Position numbers and translations under genes: made by a program
DNA from: Trueperaceae bacterium
GTDB lineage: Bacteria > Deinococcota > Deinococci > Deinococcales > Trueperaceae
DNA length: 9,639 nt
Reading direction: 5' to 3'
Assembly: GCA_007128755.1 (NCBI GenBank)
Contig: SKWV01000224.1
Location: 1 to 9,639 of the forward strand
Notes under the pieces: model-generated
What the model saw: the letters and a program-made list of their open reading frames with translations, nothing else
Database searches by the model: none
Told to the model about the DNA's origin: nothing
Shown here: one piece after another, positions 1 through 5,200 of the stretch
How positions within the stretch are numbered: position 1 is the first letter of the stretch
Layout of the letters: each line of letters opens with the position of its first letter

Positions 1-10
1 ACCCGCAAGA

Positions 11-32
11 CCTCGGGAACGCCTCGGGAACG
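11..32. repeat. Tandem 11-bp direct repeat
   Basis: The unit CCTCGGGAACG occurs twice with no gap, at 11-21 and 22-32, about 47 bases before the hydrolase start codon. Eleven bases is about one helical turn, so it could be a tandem protein-binding site. It could equally be the end of a gene lying off the left edge, because the first frame stays open until a stop at 61-63. The role is unknown. Confidence 0.5.
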
Positions 33-64
33 CTGCATGCTCCACGATGGCTCCACCAGGTAGG

Positions 65-72
65 GGAGGAGG
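65..72 (+). promoter_or_regulatory. Ribosome binding site of the hydrolase gene
   Basis: GGAGGAGG lies six bases before the ATG at 79, which is ideal spacing. The next in-frame ATG at 85 would be 12 bases away. This decides the start in favour of 79. Confidence 0.8.
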
Positions 73-78
73 TCGAGC

Positions 79-954
79 ATGGCGATGCGCGAACAGGTGG
101 AGGTGCGCTGCGAGACGGGAGCGCTGGCCGGTGCCTCCGGGCTCGTCTTCACGCGCACCTGGCTGCCCGAGGCAGCCAAGGCCGTGGTCGTCGTTTCGCA
201 TGGATACGGCGAGCACTCGGGCCGCTACGAGGATCTCGGACGCTTCTTGAGTGGGCGCGGCTTCGTGGTGTGTGCCTTCGACTTCCGGGGTCATGGCCGG
301 AGCGAAGGGGAGCGCGCGAACGTGGCACGCTTCGAGGACTTCATCCATGACCTCGAGGTGGTGGCCGAGCACGTCACGGCGCAGCACCCCGACCTGAAGA
401 CCTTCTTCTTCGGCCACAGCATGGGTGGCAACGTCGCCCTCTACTACGCGCTCGAGCATCCCGGGAGGATCGCTGGCCTCGTGACCAGCGGAGCGGGTCT
501 CGAGGTGGGTAACGAGGTACCTGCCGTGGCCAAGGCCGTGGCGAAGCTCGTCAGCCGCGCGTTCCCCGGGGTTCCCATCGTCGCGCTCGATGACTCGGCG
601 TACTCGCGCGACGAGCGGGCCGCCACGTCGTTCTTCGAGGATCCCTACGTCTATCGTGGCAGGGTGAAGGCACGCATCGGTGCGGAGCTGTTGCGGATCG
701 GGCCGTACCTGCTGTCACGGGCACGTGAGCTTCAGCTCCCGATGCTCGTGATGCACGGTGGGAACGATCGTACGGCGAGCCCCAACGGCAGCCGGGCGCT
801 CTGCGAGCGTGCGGCGTCGACCGACGTCACCCTCAGGATCTACGACGGCGCGTTCCACGCGATCTTCGACGACTTCGGCAGGGAGGCGGTCCTCGCCGAT
901 CTTGCGACATGGCTCGATGAGGTCGTCGTGCGCTGGCGTGACCCCGGGGTCTAG
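79..954 (+). CDS. Alpha/beta hydrolase, monoacylglycerol lipase-like (Hydrolase_4 type)
   Basis: This is a 291-residue cytoplasmic serine hydrolase with no signal peptide. The N-terminal part carries HGYGEHSGRY (residues 41-50), the oxyanion-hole signature of bacterial monoacylglycerol lipases and lysophospholipases. DFRGHGRSEG follows at 68-77. The nucleophile elbow GHSMGG places Ser114 as the catalytic serine. Asp230 in GGNDRTASP and His260 in GAFHAIFDD complete the triad in the expected order and spacing. A cap region between about 140 and 210 would shape the lipid pocket. Family knowledge suggests hydrolysis of monoacylglycerols or lysophospholipids; the actual substrate is inferred. The gene faces the yjjIW operon and its TAG overlaps the yjjW stop, so no functional link is implied. 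A general esterase is the alternative. Confidence 0.93.
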   Translation: MAMREQVEVRCETGALAGASGLVFTRTWLPEAAKAVVVVSHGYGEHSGRYEDLGRFLSGRGFVVCAFDFRGHGRSEGERANVARFEDFIHDLEVVAEHVTAQHPDLKTFFFGHSMGGNVALYYALEHPGRIAGLVTSGAGLEVGNEVPAVAKAVAKLVSRAFPGVPIVALDDSAYSRDERAATSFFEDPYVYRGRVKARIGAELLRIGPYLLSRARELQLPMLVMHGGNDRTASPNGSRALCERAASTDVTLRIYDGAFHAIFDDFGREAVLADLATWLDEVVVRWRDPGV

Positions 955-1805
955 ACGAGCTCGACGTTCGTGAGCCCGATGCCGCGCAGCGCCTCGGCGT
1001 ACGCGCCCATCTCCGCGGCCGAAGGCTCGTCGACCTGGGCGGCCCGTGGTCGCACGCCGTGCCGACGGAAGCCGATCACCTTCACCCGGAGGTTCGGGTC
1101 GACGCGGTGGAGCCATGCGCCACAGCGCGCCAGGTCGTCAAGGCGATCGTTCACGCCGGGCAGCAGCAGCAGGCGGACCTCGTGGAGCGAGCCGCGAGCC
1201 GCGAGGAGCTCGATGGAGCGCAGCACGAGCGCGTTCGAGGCGCCGGTCATCCGCCGGTGCACCTCGTCGTCGAAGGCCTTGAGGTCGATGGCGGCGCCGT
1301 CCATGGCGTCGGCGAGCTCGTCCCAGACATCCTGCGGCGCCGCGCCGTTGCTGTCGACGAGGCGATGGAGCCGCCCCAGCGTGTCGTCGTCGCGCAGGGC
1401 CTCGAAGAGCGCACGCACGAACGCCGCCTGCTGGGTAGCTTCGCCGCCCGACACCGTCACGCCCGAGAGGTAGGGGGCGTGTGCGCGGATGTCCGCGACG
1501 ATCTCGTCGACGGTGTGCCAGCGCGCCTTCGGCGTGGCGTCGTACGGGCAGCGGGCGATGCAGAGCTCGGCGGAGGTGCATAGCGCGTCGTTCCAGCGTA
1601 CGAAGCCGTGCTCGAGCGACAGCGCGCCGCTGGGGCAGACGTGGGCGCACAGGCCGCAGTCGTTGCAGGGCGAGATCGTGTGGGGGTTGTGACAGGCGAT
1701 GCAGTCGAAGTTGCAGCCTTGGAGGAAGAGCACGAAGCGGTTCCCCGGCCCGTCGACGCTCGAGAAGGGGATGACGCCCGACACCAGCCCCTTCGCGCCG
1801 GCCAC
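951..1805 (-). CDS. yjjW: YjjW-family glycyl radical enzyme activase (radical SAM)
   Basis: A 284-residue activase that should reductively cleave S-adenosylmethionine and abstract hydrogen from the radical glycine of the adjacent YjjI. After IPFSSVDGPGNR (12-23) comes the radical SAM cluster motif CNFDCIAC (Cys31, Cys35, Cys38). A ferredoxin-like insert follows with Cys47, Cys50, Cys53 and Cys57-Pro. The second set is Cys76, Cys82 and Cys86-Pro, with Ala79 where the usual CxxCxxCxxxCP pattern has a cysteine. SAM-binding VSGGEAT lies at 118-124. Length and motif order match E. coli YjjW (about 287 residues). The start is taken as GTG at 1805, two bases after the yjjI stop, because it leaves 11 residues before IPF as in the family. 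No strong ribosome site is visible, so translational coupling to yjjI is likely. The gene tail overlaps the convergent hydrolase by four bases. Confidence 0.92.
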   Translation of the reverse strand: MAGAKGLVSGVIPFSSVDGPGNRFVLFLQGCNFDCIACHNPHTISPCNDCGLCAHVCPSGALSLEHGFVRWNDALCTSAELCIARCPYDATPKARWHTVDEIVADIRAHAPYLSGVTVSGGEATQQAAFVRALFEALRDDDTLGRLHRLVDSNGAAPQDVWDELADAMDGAAIDLKAFDDEVHRRMTGASNALVLRSIELLAARGSLHEVRLLLLPGVNDRLDDLARCGAWLHRVDPNLRVKVIGFRRHGVRPRAAQVDEPSAAEMGAYAEALRGIGLTNVELV

Positions 1806-1807
1806 GA

Positions 1808-3349
1808 TCAGGAGCCCGCCAAGCGTTCGCTGGCGACGACGCGGTGCGGCGCGCGCTGCGACGGGTGCGCCTCGGCCTCGCTCCCCGCGCCGAGGAAGGT
1901 GCTGCCGTGCCGCGCGCCGCTCTCGATGCGCGCCAGATCGCTCTTGCGCACCAGGTAGCCGGTGATGCGGATGAAGTCGTTCGAGTCGAGGTTGAAGGTG
2001 ACGTCGCGCATGCCCTGTGCGAAGGCGCCGCGGATCACGTCGATCACGGCGCGGGGGTTGCGGCGGGCGGTGTCGTCGAAGTGGAGGACGTCGCTCACGC
2101 CGGCGGCGAACAGGCGGTGGTGGGGCGCGACCGTCCGGAGGTGCCGGGGGAGGGACGGCTCCGTCCCGATGGGGACGCGGGTGCCGGCGGTGACTCCGAC
2201 GTCGCTGTCGATGCCCGATTGCGCGTGGAGCAGGGCCCTGCCGCCGAAGCCCTCGCACCACGGCAGCGGTCGTTCGGCCACCCGCGCCGCGACCGCCTCG
2301 ACGATGCGGTAGGAGAGCGCGTTCGCGCCGTCGTCGTGGCCGTAGCGGCCCGCGCGGCCGTCATGCTCCATGAGGAGGTCGACGGCCTCGGCCAGCCCGA
2401 ACACGCCGAACATCGCCGAGAAGCGCTCCAGCGAGATCAGTCCCTCCCGCGCGAGCCAGTCGTGGTCGTAGAAGCGGGCGCACTCGACGAGGTGGCGGAT
2501 GCGCGCCTCGAGGAGCTCACCCGTGAGCTCGACGTAGCGGGCAAGCGTGTCGTCGACGAACGTCTCGGTCGGCCCCTGGTGTCGCCGCGCCGCCGCGCTC
2601 AAGTCGAGGCGCACGAGCGTGTGGGCGCCGCCCCCGATCTTCAGCGAGTTGTAGCAGCTCACGACGCCGTAGCGTTCCCCCAAGTCCCCGACCATCATCG
2701 GGTGGTTCACGAAGTGGGGCTTGGCGCAGGCGAACACCGTCCGTACCGCGTCGAGCAGGTAGTCGTCGGGGGTGAGGTCCGGATGCACCTTGAGCGTGAG
2801 GTTGGGGACGACCTGCTGCAGCTCCCGCTCGAGTCGCAGGACCGCGCGGCCGAAGGGCGTGTCGTGCGGCCCGAGGTTGGCGTGGACGAAGGCGTCGGGG
2901 AGCGTCCGGTCGAGCGCGCGCCAGAAGGGGCGCAGAGCGTCGACGATGCGGTCGGCGCTCCACCCCTCGACGTAGGGCGCGAGGACGGTGTCGAGGTCGC
3001 CGAGGTAGACCGGGTAGCCGGTGATCGACGGCACCTGGCTGTACATCGCCGCCAGGAACCAGAGGGCCTCGTTCAGGTCGCCGGGTGGTGGCAGCTCCAG
3101 GTAGGTCGAGCCCTGGCGCAGCGCCCGCTCGTAGTCGGGCAGCAGGTAGCGGGGTCGGTAGGGCGCCTGGCCCTCGTACATGTCGCAGACGACCCGCTCC
3201 TCGAGCGCGACCCGGCAGGCGTCGCCGACGCTCACACCCTCGAGCGCCCCTTCGGCGACGGCGGCGAGGCGCTGGACCCGCTGGCGGTACGACAGCGTCG
3301 GGTCGTCGATCACGAGGCGGGCAAGGTCACGGACGTTCGCCTGCGCCAT
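1808..3349 (-). CDS. yjjI: YjjI-family glycine radical enzyme
   Basis: A 513-residue glycyl radical enzyme, close to the roughly 516 residues of E. coli YjjI, and encoded just upstream of its activase as in E. coli. The radical loop RITGYLVRKSD (461-471) places the radical on Gly464; this is the YjjI form of the general RVxGY motif. VVSCYNSLKIGGGAHTLVRLDL (229-250) contains Cys232, the best candidate for the thiyl-radical cysteine. About 40 residues follow the radical loop, ending in a polar basic tail. The ATG at 3349 has a perfect AGGAGGT six bases upstream; a longer reading up to 3535 has no such site and only arginine/proline-rich sequence. The reaction catalysed by this family is not something I can state. 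It should work only at low oxygen, since glycyl radicals are destroyed by O2. Confidence 0.94.
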   Translation of the reverse strand: MAQANVRDLARLVIDDPTLSYRQRVQRLAAVAEGALEGVSVGDACRVALEERVVCDMYEGQAPYRPRYLLPDYERALRQGSTYLELPPPGDLNEALWFLAAMYSQVPSITGYPVYLGDLDTVLAPYVEGWSADRIVDALRPFWRALDRTLPDAFVHANLGPHDTPFGRAVLRLERELQQVVPNLTLKVHPDLTPDDYLLDAVRTVFACAKPHFVNHPMMVGDLGERYGVVSCYNSLKIGGGAHTLVRLDLSAAARRHQGPTETFVDDTLARYVELTGELLEARIRHLVECARFYDHDWLAREGLISLERFSAMFGVFGLAEAVDLLMEHDGRAGRYGHDDGANALSYRIVEAVAARVAERPLPWCEGFGGRALLHAQSGIDSDVGVTAGTRVPIGTEPSLPRHLRTVAPHHRLFAAGVSDVLHFDDTARRNPRAVIDVIRGAFAQGMRDVTFNLDSNDFIRITGYLVRKSDLARIESGARHGSTFLGAGSEAEAHPSQRAPHRVVASERLAGS

Positions 3350-3355
3350 GGGCGC

Positions 3356-3362
3356 ACCTCCT
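3356..3362 (-). promoter_or_regulatory. Shine-Dalgarno site deciding the yjjI start
   Basis: On the minus strand AGGAGGT sits six bases before the ATG at 3349. It rules out the upstream in-frame extension as the main start. Confidence 0.85.
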
Positions 3363-3419
3363 GCAGCACGACCGGTCCCTCCCGGCGAGCGGCTCCATCC
3401 AGGATGCGACGCGGCCCCG

Positions 3420-3431
3420 CCTGGCGCCAGG
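3420..3431. repeat. 12-bp perfect palindrome upstream of yjjI
   Basis: CCTGGCGCCAGG is its own reverse complement and lies about 70 bases upstream of the yjjI start, between the start and the direct repeats at 3443-3473. It could be an operator for a dimeric regulator or a small RNA hairpin. In DNA this GC-rich, chance palindromes are common, so the call is weak. Confidence 0.3.
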
Positions 3432-3442
3432 GACGCATGGCA

Positions 3443-3473
3443 CGCCCGTCCGCGTGGACCGCCCGTCCGCGTG
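3443..3473. repeat. Paired 14-bp direct repeats upstream of yjjI
   Basis: CGCCCGTCCGCGTG occurs at 3443-3456 and again at 3460-3473, a 17-bp period, between about 94 and 124 bases upstream of the yjjI start. A second pair, GTCGTGAG at 3473-3480 and 3489-3496 with a 16-bp period, abuts it. Repeats like these in front of an operon suggest a tandem regulator site. No FNR-type TTGAT-N4-ATCAA box and no clear -35/-10 pair was visible. Confidence 0.5.
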
Positions 3474-3497
3474 TCGTGAGATCCGGCCGTCGTGAGC

Positions 3498-3518
3498 GCG
3501 GCGGGACCCTGCCGCCGC
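3498..3518 (-). terminator. Possible factor-independent terminator after the four-helix membrane protein gene
   Basis: A 7-bp GC stem (3498-3504 with 3512-3518) around a 7-base loop lies 18 bases beyond the stop of the gene at 3537. No run of T follows on the minus strand, so it may only weakly terminate or merely protect the 3' end. Confidence 0.3.
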
Positions 3519-3536
3519 CGCGGCCGCGCCGCCACC

Positions 3537-3932
3537 TCAGTGCATGCCCCGCCGCCGGCTCCGCCGGCGCAGTTGCCCGACGTACTGGGCGAGGATCCTC
3601 ACGAACGTCGCCAGGAACAGGCCGACCACGGCGACCGTCGCGACGTTCCGCTGCCGGAGCCCCTCGAGCAGGACGAGCAGCAGGAGTACACACGCCGCCA
3701 CGACGGCGAGGAGCACGGCGGTATGACCGAGTGCACCCTGCAGCCTTCGCTCGGGCCCCCGCTGCCAGCGCTGCAGGGCGTACACGGTGAGCATGGAGAG
3801 CGCGATCACGACTCCGGCGATGCCCCAGAGCCCCAGCCAGGACAGGTTCGCGACGAGGTACGTGCCCGCCACGAGCGTGACGACCAGGAAGACGACGTGC
3901 TTGACGACCTCGATGGTGCGGCGGCGTGCCAT
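3537..3932 (-). CDS. Hypothetical four-helix membrane protein
   Basis: I do not recognise a family for this 131-residue protein. Four hydrophobic stretches are visible at about residues 11-28, 32-52, 68-90 and 97-114, joined by short loops; the middle loop is basic (QRWQRGPERR). The N-terminus MARRR and the C-terminus RRRSRRRGMH are strongly positive, which by the positive-inside rule puts both ends in the cytoplasm. The ATG at 3932 has GAGGAG five bases upstream, supporting this start over the longer reading from 3995. The layout resembles small holin-like or DUF-type integral membrane proteins, but no catalytic or binding motif is seen. It lies between the yjjIW operon and a PspC-type gene on the same strand, with gaps of about 190 and 160 bases, so it is probably transcribed on its own. 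Confidence 0.72.
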   Translation of the reverse strand: MARRRTIEVVKHVVFLVVTLVAGTYLVANLSWLGLWGIAGVVIALSMLTVYALQRWQRGPERRLQGALGHTAVLLAVVAACVLLLLVLLEGLRQRNVATVAVVGLFLATFVRILAQYVGQLRRRSRRRGMH

Positions 3933-3994
3933 GGGTGCTCCTCGCGTGCCGTAGCGCCAACGGTAGCGCCTCGCGCATGCTGATGCCAGCGCCA

Positions 3995-4011
3995 TCGGGC
4001 GCGGCGCCCGA
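3995..4011 (-). terminator. Possible terminator hairpin after the PspC-domain gene
   Basis: TCGGGCGCGGCGCCCGA pairs over seven to eight bases around a tight loop, roughly 78 bases past the stop of the PspC-type gene and 63 bases before the start of the next minus-strand gene. There is no T-run. It could also be a 5' element of the downstream gene. Confidence 0.3.
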
Positions 4012-4088
4012 GGATCACGATGCAGGTTGTCACCACGTCGGCGACCGCCTGCGCGTCACGCAGTCTGGTTCAGGTCGGCCGCGTGCAT

Positions 4089-4553
4089 CTACACCGGTCC
4101 GGTACGGCCCGCCTGGCCGTCTTGCCGCAGGATCAGCCACACACCCAGACCGATCAGGAACACTGGTGCCACGAGACTGAGGTCGATCGCCCGGAACCAC
4201 TCCAGGCTCCGGAGCAGGAAGAACACGCCCACCGTGATGAGGAGCACGGCCACGATACGGGCATCGCGGTCACTGCCTCGCGTCCGCTCGACGACGTCGC
4301 GCGTCTGATAACCCGCCTCCTCGGTGCTCTGGCGCCGGGTCTCTCGCGCCTCGACGTCGGCGAGATCCTCCGACGGGATCACCAGCGACAGGATGATGTA
4401 GAGCAGGACGCCGCTTCCGCCCGCCAGGACCAGCAGCACGAAGCCGAGCCGAAGCCACGACGGATCGATGTCGAAGCGGCGGGCGAGTCCGCCGCATACG
4501 CCCGTGATCACGCGGTCGTCGCGGCTGCGATTCAACCTTCCCGTGTCTGCCAT
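4089..4553 (-). CDS. PspC-domain membrane protein with LiaI/LiaF-like C-terminal helices
   Basis: A 154-residue protein. Residues 7-62 are a PspC domain: a basic, glycine-rich start (RDDRVITGVCGGLARRFDIDPSWLRLGF) running into a long hydrophobic segment (about 37-59) that ends in the typical IPSED. A charged linker follows (62-98, with a dense run of Glu/Arg). Two further helices at about 100-116 and 124-142 (LLITVGVFFLLRSLEWF and VAPVFLIGLGVWLIL) resemble the membrane part of LiaI/LiaF-type proteins. PspC domains belong to envelope-stress systems, where PspC senses membrane damage and contacts PspA; that role here is inferred, since no pspA or pspB is in view. The ATG at 4553 has GGAGG seven bases upstream. 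The gene follows rnpB on the same strand but is separated by a hairpin and about 175 bases in which I found no convincing promoter. Confidence 0.88.
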   Translation of the reverse strand: MADTGRLNRSRDDRVITGVCGGLARRFDIDPSWLRLGFVLLVLAGGSGVLLYIILSLVIPSEDLADVEARETRRQSTEEAGYQTRDVVERTRGSDRDARIVAVLLITVGVFFLLRSLEWFRAIDLSLVAPVFLIGLGVWLILRQDGQAGRTGPV

Positions 4554-4727
4554 GATCGAGCCTCCAACCGGATGCGCCGAACATCCACCCTCGAGTATCG
4601 GGCAGCGCGTCGGGCTCTCCCATGGTCAGGTGTCCCGACGAGCCGACCGGGCGGTTCATGCGGCGCCGCGTTCGCCCCGTCACGGCGGTCGGGAGGGAGA
4701 GGGTCGCACTCTCGCCCACACGGCAAC

Positions 4728-4755
4728 GGGCCGGCGACTCGGAAGTCGCCGGCCC
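4728..4755 (-). terminator. Strong hairpin at the 3' end of rnpB
   Basis: A perfect 11-bp inverted repeat (4728-4738 with 4745-4755) with a six-base loop lies directly after the RNase P RNA on the minus strand. It is the most stable simple hairpin in the window and sits where rnpB must end. The classical T-run is absent, so it may act as a T-less terminator or as a stop for 3' trimming. Confidence 0.65.
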
Positions 4756-4757
4756 GC

Positions 4758-5156
<399 letters not shown>

Positions 5157-5162
5157 CCGATC

Positions 5163-5170
5163 ATCATAGC
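5163..5170 (-). promoter_or_regulatory. rnpB promoter, extended -10
   Basis: On the minus strand TGCTATGAT gives a -10 of TATGAT (5163-5168) preceded by an extended-10 TG. Counting seven bases down puts the start site at 5156, exactly at the outer end of helix P1. No good -35 is present, which fits an extended -10 promoter. It lies in the 44-base gap after the M56 gene, so rnpB can be expressed independently of it. Confidence 0.65.
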
Positions 5171-5200
5171 AGGTCGGCGCAGGGTTCGTGCTCGTTGGGT

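Noticed and set aside
11..32. ECF-sigma -35 boxes (GGAAC) in the tandem repeat
   Set aside because: No matching -10 motif was found 16-17 bases downstream of either copy.
3350..3535. N-terminal extension of YjjI
   Set aside because: It lacks a ribosome site, is arginine/proline/glycine-rich and contains the upstream repeats. The start at 3349 has a perfect Shine-Dalgarno and gives the family length.
1844..3790. Very long open frame on the plus strand opposite yjjI
   Set aside because: It is the antisense shadow of a high-GC gene. Its product is a low-diversity V/R/A/E-rich sequence without motifs, while the minus strand gives full YjjI.
4554..4727. Promoter for the PspC gene (GATACT-like -10)
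   Set aside because: No -35 sits at 16-18 bases; the nearest candidate is about 24 bases away. Nothing else in this gap was convincing.
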